From: JAYZQT01 sp036136335
GTDB lineage: Bacteria; Pseudomonadota; Alphaproteobacteria; MPNO01; UBA830
Direction: 5' to 3'
NCBI GenBank assembly: GCA_036136335.1
Contig: JAYZQT010000069.1
Coordinates: forward strand, 1-31,875
DNA: 31,875 nucleotides
The notes under the pieces are model-generated. The model had not been told where the DNA came from. It saw only the letters and a list, made by a program, of their open reading frames with translations, and searched no databases. Below are positions 1 to 8,188 of this stretch, piece after piece. The translations under genes and the position numbers were made by a program. Each line of letters opens with the position of its first letter. Within the stretch, counting starts at the first letter, position 1.

Positions 1-102
1 TGCGGAAATCAGGGCATGGATAATTGTTGGATAATTCGGTGTCTCATCAGGTATCTGGATATTTGAACGCCCTACCTGAATTTCATTATCATCAGTAACC
101 AT
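1..102 (-). CDS. N-terminus of a probable AMP-dependent acyl-CoA ligase (runs off the left edge)
   Basis: An ATG at 102-100 on the minus strand opens a frame that stays open to the edge (34 codons seen). The peptide starts MVTDDNEIQVG and continues IPDETPNYPTIIHALISA. A short acidic leader followed by a P-x-Y-P-T-h-h-x-A-L-x-x-A segment is typical of the N-terminus of AMP-binding acyl-CoA synthetases, just before the A1/A2 blocks. No catalytic motif lies inside the window, so the family call rests on this short stretch. It reads in the same direction as the TRAP and beta-oxidation genes to its right but is 446 bases beyond dctM, so it probably has its own promoter. Possible ribosome-binding sequence (AGGGAT, AGG) is weak. 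Confidence 0.5.
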   Translation of the reverse strand, partial: MVTDDNEIQVGRSNIQIPDETPNYPTIIHALISA

Positions 103-548
103 TAACCTATATCCCTGATCTCACTGCGCTAAACTGCCAAAAAGGGCCTTCGCAAAGTCCATCCGCAACCAAATGGGTGCGTTCCTAAAAAATACGGAGA
201 CCTGTCGTATATTTTATCACCCGCAAGCACGTTAGCAATGACGCCCGCACTGAAAGCAAGGTGCAGCAATTACACCAATTCAACAAACGTATATGATCGC
301 GAAATATCCCGGGTAGCCAACGGATTTTTAGACAGGAGCAAGGTTCATCCAGTGATTGGGACGAGTTTTAGGCATGCAATTGGACTGGCGGAACAATCCG
401 ACTTCCTGATTACAGAAACGGCTCCGCTCGTTACTGGAAACTGCTATACGTTGCGCTTTGGTTGTGATGATGGGAAACGGGACACATCCCTGGTATCCGC
501 AATGATCCAGATAACCGACAACGGAAACAGGGTAAATGGACGGCTGGA
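103..548. other. 446-base gap between dctM and the left-edge ligase
   Basis: This gap should hold the 5' region of the left-edge ligase and the 3' end of the TRAP unit. No convincing minus-strand gene was found in it. The plus strand has an unusually long stop-free frame from 133 to 552, entered separately. The base composition looks more AT-rich than the neighbouring genes. No clear hairpin followed by a T-run was found after dctM. Confidence 0.4.
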
Positions 549-552
549 CTAG
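238..552 (+). CDS. Doubtful hypothetical protein, convergent with dctM
   Basis: A 104-codon frame starts at ATG 238; without a start codon the frame is open from 133. It ends in TAG at 550-552, and its stop shares the bases CTAG with the stop of dctM on the other strand. I do not recognise the protein. It is a soluble, mixed-composition sequence with the central segment VHPVIGTSFRHAIGLAEQ and no signal peptide, membrane span or repeat. There is no Shine-Dalgarno sequence before ATG 238. It could be a real small gene, a decayed gene that has lost its 5' end, or a chance open frame; the last is about as likely as the others. Confidence 0.2.
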   Translation: MTPALKARCSNYTNSTNVYDREISRVANGFLDRSKVHPVIGTSFRHAIGLAEQSDFLITETAPLVTGNCYTLRFGCDDGKRDTSLVSAMIQITDNGNRVNGRLD

Positions 553-1868
553 TTTCCACCCATATTCATTCCCATGAACGTTGGCAGCCAAAGGGTAATG
601 ATCGGGAACAGCACAATTATGGTCAGCCGGATCAGGTCCGCGAACAGAAATGGCACAATTCCGGCAAAAATCGTCTTCAACGGAACGGTCTTGGCAACCC
701 CATAAAGGACAAACACATTCATCCCGATCGGAGGCGTAATCATTCCGATTTCAATGACCATGACCAGTACAATCCCCCACCATATGGGATCGTAGCCAAT
801 ACCAAGTACAAGCGGGTAGACAAAGGGCATGGTAATGACCATTGCCGCTATCGTATCAAATACGCTTCCGAGAACTAGGAAGGCCAGCATCAGGACGCCA
901 ATAACCACGAGTGGGGACAGGTTCATCGCGACAATGGAATCCACAAGCGCGTTCGGCATTTTGGTCGTCGTGATAAAATAGGTGAAGATCGAGGCACCAG
1001 ATATGATCAGGTAGATCATGGCGGTATTGGAGGCCGTTTCCTTCAGTACCAGCCAAAATGACTCGGCGCTAAACTTTCTTCTTGCGACGGTAAAAATAAA
1101 AGCGAGACCCGCCCCGAGGGATGCCGCTTCGGTGACTGTAAACACCCCGCCATAAATACCGCCGATTACGGCAACGAGAAGCAGCACCACGCCCCAGCTC
1201 TGTCGTGCCACTGCCCAACGTTCGGCCCAGGACATTCGGTCACCCGCTGGACCGGACTCCGGCCGAATTCGGACAACGATGGCAATAGCAATAAAATGAA
1301 AAATTACCGCTATCAGACCGGGAATCAGTGCGGCAATAAATAGCGTGATTACAAACTGTTCCGCCAAAAATGCATAAACAACCATGATTACCGAGGGTGG
1401 TATGAGCATACCAAGGGTCCCGCCGGCAGCAATGCTTCCGGTTGCCAGGGTGGGGGCATAACCGCGCTTCAGCATTTCTGGCAGCGCTACCCGCCCCATT
1501 GTTGCGGCGGTGGCGAGGGACGATCCACATACCGCGCCAAATCCTGCACATCCGCCAATCGTTGCCAATGCCAGTCCACCTTTCCGATGGCCGATCATAG
1601 CGTAGGCGAGTTGGTATATATCGGACGACAAACCACTTACGCCGGCAAAACTGCCCATGAGCAGAAATAACGGTATTACGGCAAGGTCAAGATTTGAGAT
1701 AACGCCCAATGGCTCCGTCGCGACCAACGTGACCGCAGGACCGAACCCATTCAGGACGCCAAACCCGATACATCCGGCCACGGCCATCGCTATACCAATC
1801 GGTATGTGAAGGGCGATAAGGACGAACATCCCCACAAGCCCGATAGAAGCAACGACGATTGGATCCAT
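549..1868 (-). CDS. dctM: TRAP transporter large permease subunit (DctM family)
   Basis: 439 residues, the usual size for DctM, and hydrophobic almost throughout, with about 11-13 membrane spans. The family signature GGTLGMLIPPS is at residues 149-159, preceded by the small-residue stretch GCAGFGAVCGSS around 106-117 that lines the ion/substrate path. The protein is the ion-coupled channel of a tripartite ATP-independent periplasmic transporter in the inner membrane. It works with DctQ and the periplasmic binding protein encoded just upstream. Its ATG overlaps the end of dctQ by one base, which indicates translational coupling. It is the last gene of the TRAP unit. TRAP systems mostly carry organic acids; the substrate here is unknown but is presumably the compound or a carboxylated intermediate of this cluster. 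Confidence 0.95.
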   Translation of the reverse strand: MDPIVVASIGLVGMFVLIALHIPIGIAMAVAGCIGFGVLNGFGPAVTLVATEPLGVISNLDLAVIPLFLLMGSFAGVSGLSSDIYQLAYAMIGHRKGGLALATIGGCAGFGAVCGSSLATAATMGRVALPEMLKRGYAPTLATGSIAAGGTLGMLIPPSVIMVVYAFLAEQFVITLFIAALIPGLIAVIFHFIAIAIVVRIRPESGPAGDRMSWAERWAVARQSWGVVLLLVAVIGGIYGGVFTVTEAASLGAGLAFIFTVARRKFSAESFWLVLKETASNTAMIYLIISGASIFTYFITTTKMPNALVDSIVAMNLSPLVVIGVLMLAFLVLGSVFDTIAAMVITMPFVYPLVLGIGYDPIWWGIVLVMVIEIGMITPPIGMNVFVLYGVAKTVPLKTIFAGIVPFLFADLIRLTIIVLFPIITLWLPTFMGMNMGGN

Positions 1869-2407
1869 CAGGTATTACCCTCGTTATTCAGGGATTCCGT
1901 GGATTCCGACGAATTCTTTCCCCCGAATGAAAGGGATTTCATTTGATAGTAAAGCACCAGTGCCTGAATGGGGATGCAGACAAGCATGAAAACCGTCACT
2001 AAAGTCCACCAGGGCGCAACCTTCCATGCCAGCACCCAGGTTGATTCTCCGCTCTCGGTTATCTCCATGGTGTAAAGAACAAACTGCCAGCCAAGTGCAA
2101 TGAAAAAAATGAGCGTGATCAGGTGCGCCAGCAGATCAAGCCAGGACCGCGCACGTTTACCCAATGCTGCACCAAGAAATTCGATCGATATGTGGTGCCT
2201 GTCGGCCAGTGCCATTGGAAAAAATGAAGCAATTGATACCGCAACGATCAGACGGCTAATCTCGGCCACCCCATCAATAGGCATACTAAACAACCAGCGA
2301 AGCAGGACGTCTATGATGGTGGCTATCGCCACCACCACAAACCCCACCAGCCCTACCAAAGCAATCCAGCGGGTGCCGAACCCTCTTCCAGACCCTTCGC
2401 TGACCAC
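1868..2407 (-). CDS. dctQ: TRAP transporter small permease subunit (DctQ family)
   Basis: 179 residues with four hydrophobic segments, the standard DctQ layout; the first begins after a short basic leader (GTRWIALVGLVGF). DctQ is the small membrane partner that holds DctM and receives the loaded binding protein. The start is GTG at 2407; no in-frame ATG gives a complete first membrane segment, and no strong Shine-Dalgarno is seen, so initiation may depend on coupling to dctP, which ends 23 bases upstream. The C-terminal tail after the last membrane span is polar and rich in Ser, Glu and Asn. The stop overlaps the dctM start. Confidence 0.93.
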   Translation of the reverse strand: MVSEGSGRGFGTRWIALVGLVGFVVVAIATIIDVLLRWLFSMPIDGVAEISRLIVAVSIASFFPMALADRHHISIEFLGAALGKRARSWLDLLAHLITLIFFIALGWQFVLYTMEITESGESTWVLAWKVAPWWTLVTVFMLVCIPIQALVLYYQMKSLSFGGKNSSESTESLNNEGNT

Positions 2408-2430
2408 TACACTCTGCTACCCAAACGCTA

Positions 2431-3441
2431 TTATTTACCCTTGCGGATGTTTGCCAGTTCATTCCTGAGGGTTTGCAAAAGCACTTTCCCGTTTGGATGT
2501 TTTTTAGCCCACTCGGAGACGACCGGCTTCATGATGGCAGCCCATTTCTTCTTTGCAGCGGGATCAGGGTCTATCACACTGTGTTTTGGGTTTGCGCGGG
2601 TTTTTGCTCCCAGCCTCTTCTGGACGCCCGCGTTAGACGTACCGTGACGTCGCGCCAGAGCCTCGCCACTGTGTTTGGTAAACGAGGCCTTGGCCGCAGC
2701 AGGAAGAGCATTCCATTTCGCTTTATTCATGAGAATGCCAATCGGGACCGTCCCGACGAGCCCCATATAATGATGTCTTGCGACATCAACGATACGGAAA
2801 GCGTACGCAACGTTCCAGTCCACCGCCGAGCCGTCTAGGATTCCCTTGCTTATGTTCTGTGCAACCGCCGGTATTGGCATTCCGACCGGTATGGCACCCA
2901 GCGCTTTCATCGTTGCGCCAGCCACGGGCCCGCCTGCCCGAAGTTTCAATCCCTTCAGGTCGGCAATTCGTTTGACCGGATTCTTTGTATGAATGGTATA
3001 CGGGTCCGTCGTCACTAACTGCAGGACCTTGAATTTATCAAAACCGCGCAACAGTCCTTTTTCGTACAGGCGCCAGAGGGCAATGCTCGATTCCAGAGAA
3101 TGGTTTACAATCCCGGGGAGTTCCATGATCTGTGTGTCGGGGAACCGGCCGGGCGTGTAGGATGGAACAAAAAATGCCAGATCAGTGACGCCGTCGAGTA
3201 CTAGCTTGACCTGTACCCTCGGATTGCGGCCGAGCGTTCCACCCGGAAACTTGTCGATTTTTACGGTACCTTTTGAATCGGCCGTAACATCATCCGCCCA
3301 AGGCGACATGACCTCTCGCCATGTAGGTGAACGCGTACTGCCAAAATAGGCCAGTTTTAAAGTGGTTGGCGTCGCGTTCGCGATACCGGTAGTAGCGACA
3401 AGGGCCAGGGCTGCGCCCAGCAATCCCAATCTCGTAATCAT
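2431..3441 (-). CDS. dctP: TRAP transporter periplasmic substrate-binding protein (DctP family)
   Basis: 336 residues. A signal peptide is clear: MITRLG, a hydrophobic core, and a cleavage site after Ala-Asn-Ala at 21-23. The mature protein follows the DctP pattern, with GLKLRAGG around 164-171. Arg168 is at the position that binds the substrate carboxylate in this family, so the ligand is probably an organic acid. A good ribosome-binding site (GGAGG, about 7 bases before ATG) and a perfect TATAAT at 3478-3483 precede it, suggesting that the TRAP genes can be transcribed independently of the beta-oxidation genes upstream. The gene is first in the dctP-dctQ-dctM order. The exact ligand cannot be read from sequence. 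Confidence 0.95.
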   Translation of the reverse strand: MITRLGLLGAALALVATTGIANATPTTLKLAYFGSTRSPTWREVMSPWADDVTADSKGTVKIDKFPGGTLGRNPRVQVKLVLDGVTDLAFFVPSYTPGRFPDTQIMELPGIVNHSLESSIALWRLYEKGLLRGFDKFKVLQLVTTDPYTIHTKNPVKRIADLKGLKLRAGGPVAGATMKALGAIPVGMPIPAVAQNISKGILDGSAVDWNVAYAFRIVDVARHHYMGLVGTVPIGILMNKAKWNALPAAAKASFTKHSGEALARRHGTSNAGVQKRLGAKTRANPKHSVIDPDPAAKKKWAAIMKPVVSEWAKKHPNGKVLLQTLRNELANIRKGK

Positions 3442-3477
3442 GTTTGTTCCTCCGCCTGATAAAGTAGGTTCTGGTTT

Positions 3478-3483
3478 ATTATA
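3478..3483 (-). promoter_or_regulatory. Probable -10 element of the TRAP promoter
   Basis: Read on the minus strand this is a perfect TATAAT, about 37 bases before the dctP start codon, leaving room for a roughly 30-base leader with the GGAGG site. A good -35 box is not obvious at 16-18 bases upstream, so the promoter may need an activator. Confidence 0.45.
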
Positions 3484-3595
3484 AAAACTCTACCCGTTGA
3501 ACATTCCACATTCCTGATACTTCCTCAACGTCTGTAAAAAAGAGTTTATGAATTCCAAACATTGGCCCGGAACCCGGATCCCAATTTCTCAGATC

Positions 3596-4813
3596 TTATG
3601 GGCGCTGATCAACATCTATGACCACAGCCATCCCAAGATCTCCAGCGGCACACCCCGTAAACAGTCCCCTGCCGCCTCCCCTGATTTTAAGCTCTTCGAT
3701 CAATTCGATAACCGATCGCAAACCAGTAGGTCCATTGGGATGCCCCCAGACGAGGGAAGACCCATAATTATTCATATTCAGGACGTCCCATCCGGTCTCC
3801 CGGGAAAAAACGATATCGTTAACGACGAATGGATTATGGGTTTTGACACAGTGGATATCATCTATCGTAAGTCCCGCTGCATCGAGCGCACTCTGCGCAG
3901 CAGGAACAGGAGCGGCTGGCATGAATTTTTCACTCGTGCGGGCCTGTCCAACCGAAAGCACTCTGATCCGTATACCTCGATCGCCTGACAGCTCCCGGGC
4001 TTTGTCGGCGTCCGTGACGATGACGGCCGCGCCCCCGTCTGCAACATGGGTCTGGCCACCGAGCGTGACTGTTCCCCCCTCCGTAACAGGCTTTAAAACC
4101 GCAAGTTTCTCAGCAGATGTGGACTGAATGCCTTCATCTCCATCCATTGTTACCACAGTCTTGCGAAATCTCCTGTCCGGCACATCAAATGGGAGAGACA
4201 TGTAGCGTTTCTGGAAAGAGCGGTCGTCACCGATAGCGTCCGCGTATTGGTCAAAACGTCGGAGAACTACTTCATTTTGTTCCTCGGTCGTGATCTGCCA
4301 TTTTTCCGCACAGTTTTCTGCGGTTTCGACCATCTGCATATCGGCAAACGGAACCAGACGTGACCCAACGAGATTATCAAGGATCCAGCGTTCCTGGTCA
4401 GGAACTCCATCAACGCCGTTTGGTTCCGGATAGATAAGGAGCGGTGCATTGGAGGTTCGATCGCCCGAAACCGAAATCGAGCAAGTGGACATGCCAAGTT
4501 CTATTTCCTGCGCGGAAGTACTGATGCATCTTGCACCGGTGGCACAGGCCTGGCTTACAAGCGGACCTCCGACCTCAGGCGCCCCGATTTCGGTCATGAA
4601 CCATGGCGTACCATGAAATGACGATTTCTGCGGTGTGGTCATCCCAAAAACGGCATGATCAAAAATATCTGCCGAAAGATTGCGTTTTGCCAGTTCCGAT
4701 TTTGCCACATGGGCGGCAAACAACAGGCTGTGCACCTGTGACAGGCTTCCCTGCCATTTTGCGAATGGTGTTGACCAGTAACCGCCGTCGGGAATTTCAA
4801 CATTCGAGAACAC
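3596..4813 (-). CDS. Thiolase-family protein with atypical active-site blocks
   Basis: 405 residues, the right size for a thiolase. The nucleophile block is SQACATGAR with Cys90. The block that is usually NEAFA reads THNPF, the usual GHPLG block reads WGHPNGPTG (His kept), and the C-terminal Cys block reads GCAAG instead of CGGGG/CxG. It is therefore a divergent member, nearer the thiolase-like proteins of sterol/diterpenoid and aromatic clusters than the classical acetoacetyl-CoA thiolases. The expected role is CoA-dependent C-C cleavage after beta-oxidation. The start is GTG 4813, with GGAG about 9 bases before it; the nearby ATG is out of frame. It lies 34 bases after the dehydrogenase gene and follows the acyl-CoA ligase in the same unit, which together form a ligase-dehydrogenase-thiolase set. 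An enoyl-CoA hydratase is missing. Confidence 0.85.
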   Translation of the reverse strand: MFSNVEIPDGGYWSTPFAKWQGSLSQVHSLLFAAHVAKSELAKRNLSADIFDHAVFGMTTPQKSSFHGTPWFMTEIGAPEVGGPLVSQACATGARCISTSAQEIELGMSTCSISVSGDRTSNAPLLIYPEPNGVDGVPDQERWILDNLVGSRLVPFADMQMVETAENCAEKWQITTEEQNEVVLRRFDQYADAIGDDRSFQKRYMSLPFDVPDRRFRKTVVTMDGDEGIQSTSAEKLAVLKPVTEGGTVTLGGQTHVADGGAAVIVTDADKARELSGDRGIRIRVLSVGQARTSEKFMPAAPVPAAQSALDAAGLTIDDIHCVKTHNPFVVNDIVFSRETGWDVLNMNNYGSSLVWGHPNGPTGLRSVIELIEELKIRGGGRGLFTGCAAGDLGMAVVIDVDQRP

Positions 4814-4847
4814 GTTATGCTGCTCCTCTTCGCAGGGTTAGAACAAA

Positions 4848-5603
4848 CTAGGAAAGACGGACTGCGCCGTCCAGGCGAACCGTCTCTCCATTCAGGCTCA
4901 CGTTTTCCGCGAAATGGCAGACAAGGGAAGCAAACTCCTCCGCCTCACCCAGCCGTTGCGGAAACGGGATGCTTGCCGCGAGTGCATTCTGAATATTCTC
5001 CGGGAGGGTCTGCAACATGGGTGTGTTGAAAATACCGGGGGCTATTGACATCACACGGATGCCGTAACGCGCGAACTCACGTGCAAGGGGCAGGGTCATC
5101 GCGGCAACCGCTCCTTTCGAGGCTGCGTAGGCAGCCTGTCCGCGCTGCCCGTCATAGGCTGCGACCGATGCAACATTCACGATAAGACCACGTTCAGTGG
5201 TATCGAGAGGATCCAGCTCCGCCATGTTTGCGGCCGCTATCCTGAGGACGTTAAATGTTCCATTCAGATTGATGTTCACGACGCGGGCAAAATTTTCCAG
5301 AGGAAGCGGACCTTCCCTGCCAAGCGCCAGCCCCGCGTCACCCACCCCGGCGGCATTCAGACAGATGCGCGGCGGCCCAATGGCGCTGTTGACGGTATCG
5401 AGAGCTGCTTCAACTTCTTCTGGATCGGTGACATTACATTGAATGCCGGGGCCGCCAGTAACTGCGCCAACCGTTTCCGCAGCCTCACCATTCATGTCCA
5501 GGATAGCGACCCTCGCACCCTTTTCAGCCAGCATCTCGGCTGTAGCTTTACCCAAACCGGATCCACCACCCGTAACGACAGCAGATTGTCCTTCAATATC
5601 CAT
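4848..5603 (-). CDS. Short-chain dehydrogenase, HSD10-type 3-hydroxyacyl-CoA dehydrogenase
   Basis: 251 residues from ATG 5603. A longer in-frame start at 5723 would add 40 poorly conserved residues and overlap the ligase gene, so it was not used. Classical SDR features are present: TGGGSGLG at 11-18 (NAD-binding), NAAG at 83-86, and the catalytic Ser146, Tyr159 and Lys163. The stretch VASVAAYDGQRGQAAYAASK and the C-terminal segment closely follow the type II 3-hydroxyacyl-CoA dehydrogenase/17beta-HSD10 group, which oxidises 3-hydroxyacyl-CoA or related secondary alcohols with NAD+. The position between an acyl-CoA ligase (34 bases upstream) and a thiolase (34 bases downstream) supports a beta-oxidation role. 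The cytoplasmic substrate remains unknown. Confidence 0.88.
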   Translation of the reverse strand: MDIEGQSAVVTGGGSGLGKATAEMLAEKGARVAILDMNGEAAETVGAVTGGPGIQCNVTDPEEVEAALDTVNSAIGPPRICLNAAGVGDAGLALGREGPLPLENFARVVNINLNGTFNVLRIAAANMAELDPLDTTERGLIVNVASVAAYDGQRGQAAYAASKGAVAAMTLPLAREFARYGIRVMSIAPGIFNTPMLQTLPENIQNALAASIPFPQRLGEAEEFASLVCHFAENVSLNGETVRLDGAVRLS

Positions 5604-5637
5604 ATTCTTGTCCCCATTTCCGTCCAGTTTGAGAAAA

Positions 5638-7194
5638 TCAGTGGTTGGTGAGCGATCTTTCGCGTAATGCACGTTTGTCTGTCTTGGCGGCAGGCGTCTT
5701 TGGCAATGCGTCCAAAATGACAACCTTTGCCGGTACCTTGTACCCGACTAGCTGTTCCCTGCAATAATTGGTCAGGATTTCGGCATTTACCGTGCTGCCT
5801 GAATGGCAGACCACGTATGCATGAATAACCTCTCCCGTCCTTTCACTAGGGACACCCACGGCCGCCGCATCAACCAGCTCGGGGTGGCTAAACAGAACCT
5901 CATCTATTTCCCTTGGAAAGACATTGAACCCATTCACAATCGCCATGTCTTTCTTGCGATCAACAATTACAACGTCTCCATCATCATCCAGATGTCCGAT
6001 ATCGCCGGTATGCAGCCAGCCGTCCCGTATTGTTGCCTCGGTTTCTTCTGGTCGGTTCCAGTAATTTTTCATCATCTGCGGGCCCCGAAAGGTTATCTCG
6101 CCATCTTCTCCCGGTCCCATCACCTTTGCAGTATCTTCCACGTCGACCACCCGAATTTCCGTGCCAGGAACGGCCGGCCCACAGGTTCCAATCTTGTTTA
6201 TTCCGCCCGTTGGTGTCGCGGATATGGGCGCACCCTCCGACATTCCATAGGCTTCATGGATCGTGACGCCCGTAACGGCTTTCCAGGATTTCTCGGTCTC
6301 AATCGGGATTGCCGACCCCCCTCCCCCACACAGTCGCAGACTGGAATAATCTGTTGTCCTGAAATCGGGATGGCGCATCAGACCGTTGAAGATTGGCGCC
6401 GGCCCGCCTGCAAAAAGTGTTACCTTATGTCGGGGAATGGTTGCCAGTACCCTGTCCGGCTCAAAGGCTGTCGTCATCACAACAGTATCGTGGCGCAACA
6501 CGGGCACCAGTAATGTCATGGTTAAACCCCAGACGTGAAACTGTGGTGCCACATTTAGCCAGATATCGGTCCGGGGTTCTCCGGGCCAGCAACGATCCAT
6601 CTGCACTGCACTGGCAACAATTTCCTCGTGGGTATGCTGCGCGCCCTTGGGAAGGCCCGTAGTTCCCCCAGTGTACTGTAGTGAACAGGTATCGCTTGGA
6701 CCTGGGCGATGAACCGGATAGGTGCCACCAGCATCAGACAGTTCGGTCCATGTAACACCGCCTGTCCCAAGAGCTAACCTGTGCAATGCACCGGCCTCGA
6801 CCGCAACGGGGTCAATTTTCTCTTTGAAGGCCGAATTGTAAACAACAACCTTGGGCGCAGCATCACTGATCAGGGTAAGAAGTTCGCGCTCTGTATATAG
6901 CGGGTTAAGAAGCACGATAATGCCGCCCGCACCCCAGATTCCATAAATTACCGCCGACATTTCAATGGAATTTTCCATCAGAACGGCAACACGTTCACCC
7001 TTTATGTCCAGGGCCCCAAGCCTGTTTGCCAGAGCGCCCGCCACATCCCGGTATTGTGCATAGGTTGCCTGCTCCTCGCCGACAATGATGGCAGTATGAT
7101 CGGGAGCCTGAGAGGTCGCACTGACGAACGCGTCAACCATGGTTCGGGGAACGTCTGGAGTCCAAAAGGGGGCGTCATTTTCCTTTAAAGCCAT
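5638..7194 (-). CDS. AMP-dependent acyl-CoA synthetase / CoA ligase
   Basis: 518 residues, typical of the ANL ligase superfamily. The phosphate-binding loop YTGGTTGLPKGA is at 174-185. EAYGMSE (A5), a GWLHTGD block, and DRKKDMAIVNGFNVFPREIDE follow in order. The C-terminal catalytic lysine sits in PKTPAAKTDKR, with Ala in place of the usual Gly. It activates a carboxylic acid to an acyl-CoA through an acyl-adenylate, in the cytoplasm. It is the first gene of the ligase-dehydrogenase-thiolase set, so it probably primes a carboxylated substrate or side chain for beta-oxidation. Chain length or aromatic preference cannot be told from the sequence. The ribosome-binding site is weak (AGAGA). The upstream region contains one copy of a 10-base motif also found before yghU. 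Confidence 0.93.
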   Translation of the reverse strand: MALKENDAPFWTPDVPRTMVDAFVSATSQAPDHTAIIVGEEQATYAQYRDVAGALANRLGALDIKGERVAVLMENSIEMSAVIYGIWGAGGIIVLLNPLYTERELLTLISDAAPKVVVYNSAFKEKIDPVAVEAGALHRLALGTGGVTWTELSDAGGTYPVHRPGPSDTCSLQYTGGTTGLPKGAQHTHEEIVASAVQMDRCWPGEPRTDIWLNVAPQFHVWGLTMTLLVPVLRHDTVVMTTAFEPDRVLATIPRHKVTLFAGGPAPIFNGLMRHPDFRTTDYSSLRLCGGGGSAIPIETEKSWKAVTGVTIHEAYGMSEGAPISATPTGGINKIGTCGPAVPGTEIRVVDVEDTAKVMGPGEDGEITFRGPQMMKNYWNRPEETEATIRDGWLHTGDIGHLDDDGDVVIVDRKKDMAIVNGFNVFPREIDEVLFSHPELVDAAAVGVPSERTGEVIHAYVVCHSGSTVNAEILTNYCREQLVGYKVPAKVVILDALPKTPAAKTDKRALRERSLTNH

Positions 7195-7264
7195 TTCTGT
7201 CTCTTTTTCCCGGAAAAACCAGCCATATTCCTGGCTAAGATGACAAGAATATCACGGAGCCGGC

Positions 7265-7274
7265 CTGCGGATAA
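7265..7274 (-). repeat. TTATCCGCAG motif, copy 1 (upstream of acyl-CoA ligase)
   Basis: On the minus strand this reads TTATCCGCAG, in the leader of the ligase unit about 70 bases before its start codon. The same 10-mer occurs twice upstream of yghU (29786-29795 and 29907-29916), each time in the orientation of the downstream gene. It differs by one base from the DnaA-box core TTATCCACA, so a DnaA-like or unknown regulator is possible. Confidence 0.35.
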
Positions 7275-7311
7275 GCCTTTCGTGGAAAACAGAAAAAATT
7301 GCAAATGTTTT

Positions 7312-7392
7312 TCAGAACATCTGTCGAAGGTTCAGTGCGGTGACTAAACCGCCGATTCCAGCACCAATGATCGCTACCTCAATAGAACTCAC
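7312..7392 (-). pseudogene. 5' stub of a FAD-dependent monooxygenase
   Basis: A GTG at 7392 (with AGGGGGA about 10 bases upstream on the minus strand) opens a 26-codon frame: MSSIEVAIIGAGIGGLVTALN followed by LRQMF and TGA at 7312. The beta strand, the GxGxxG dinucleotide loop and the following helix are the exact N-terminal pattern of class A flavin monooxygenases such as salicylate or 6-hydroxynicotinate hydroxylase. Only this fragment remains: the next 110 bases lead straight into the acyl-CoA ligase leader and no further FAD-monooxygenase motif is found. It lies just downstream of the hydrolase gene, on the same strand. It is best explained as the remains of a deleted gene whose start and ribosome-binding site survived. 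A small real peptide is less likely. Confidence 0.65.
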
Positions 7393-7448
7393 CCTCGCCC
7401 ATTCCCCCTAACCACTTCTGTCCAGGTACTCCCTGTTCCCTGGAAGAT

Positions 7449-8156
7449 CTATTCGGCCGCCATCCTGCCTTCTATGCAGTTCATCATCCTTTCAATGATC
7501 TCTTTAGACGTCATCACATCACCAAACTGCTGTATAAATGTTTCCAGCGCTGCGAGATGTTCCTCGTCTGACAGCGTTGCGCAACAATCAGATACAATGA
7601 CGGATTTAAAATCCAGCATCATCGCGTCCCGTGCTGTGGAATCACAGCACACGTTCGTCTTCGTTCCACCAACCAGTACGGTGTCAACACCGCGGTTGCG
7701 CAGTACCCGTTCCAGCGTCGATGCCCCGCTGGCGAATGCGCTGTATCTATTTTTATATATAACGGTGTCATTCTCTTCCACGATGAGATCATCCCAAACC
7801 TTCTGGGTTTCGGGCGACAGGCTTTCAACCATGCGCCCTCGAATCCGATCATCCCGGACTACGTGGTTGAAGAATACCTCCCAGTCGCTGTAGCCGTCGG
7901 CAAACGTGTTGGTATGTAAAATCCAGAAAACGGGAACACCAAGCGATCGAAGCTTCCCAGAAATTTCGTTTATAGCCGGCACGATGTCGCGGGCCGTAGG
8001 TACCTCACCCGGAGCACCTGGCAGACAGAAAGTATTCTGCATGTCGACTACAACCAGCGCACTTTTCGCGGGATCGAGTTCTGTAAACCAGTGTATGTCG
8101 CCCCGTCTTGCAACCACACGATCAACAATATGCTGACGAATTGAAACATTATGCAT
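7449..8156 (-). CDS. Isochorismatase-family cysteine hydrolase
   Basis: 235 residues. The cysteine hydrolase triad is present: Asp38 in VVDMQN, Lys135 in VIYKNRYSAF and Cys170 in GGTKTNVCCDSTARDA, with the cis-peptide GGT ahead of it. Length and motif spacing resemble the RutB/maleamate-amidase side of the family more than true isochorismatases, so hydrolysis of an amide (C-N bond) is the best guess. A good Shine-Dalgarno (AGGAGAG) precedes the ATG. The gene is divergent from the Rieske oxygenase at 8308 and shares a 151-base control region with it. Downstream on the same strand lies the FAD-monooxygenase stub. In known pathways such hydrolases act late, after ring opening of N-heterocycles; that link is only suggestive here. 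Confidence 0.88.
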   Translation of the reverse strand: MHNVSIRQHIVDRVVARRGDIHWFTELDPAKSALVVVDMQNTFCLPGAPGEVPTARDIVPAINEISGKLRSLGVPVFWILHTNTFADGYSDWEVFFNHVVRDDRIRGRMVESLSPETQKVWDDLIVEENDTVIYKNRYSAFASGASTLERVLRNRGVDTVLVGGTKTNVCCDSTARDAMMLDFKSVIVSDCCATLSDEEHLAALETFIQQFGDVMTSKEIIERMMNCIEGRMAAE

Positions 8157-8188
8157 CCATTGCTCTCCTAGGTTTGTCCCGATCGTAA

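Noticed and set aside
5604..5723. Longer N-terminus for the HSD10-like dehydrogenase
   Set aside because: The extra 40 residues overlap the ligase gene and precede the conserved MDIEGQSAVVTGG start, which has its own upstream G-rich site.
5803..6513. 236-codon open frame on the plus strand
   Set aside because: It lies wholly opposite the acyl-CoA ligase, has no ribosome-binding site and a low-complexity, Arg/His/Pro-rich translation typical of an antisense shadow.
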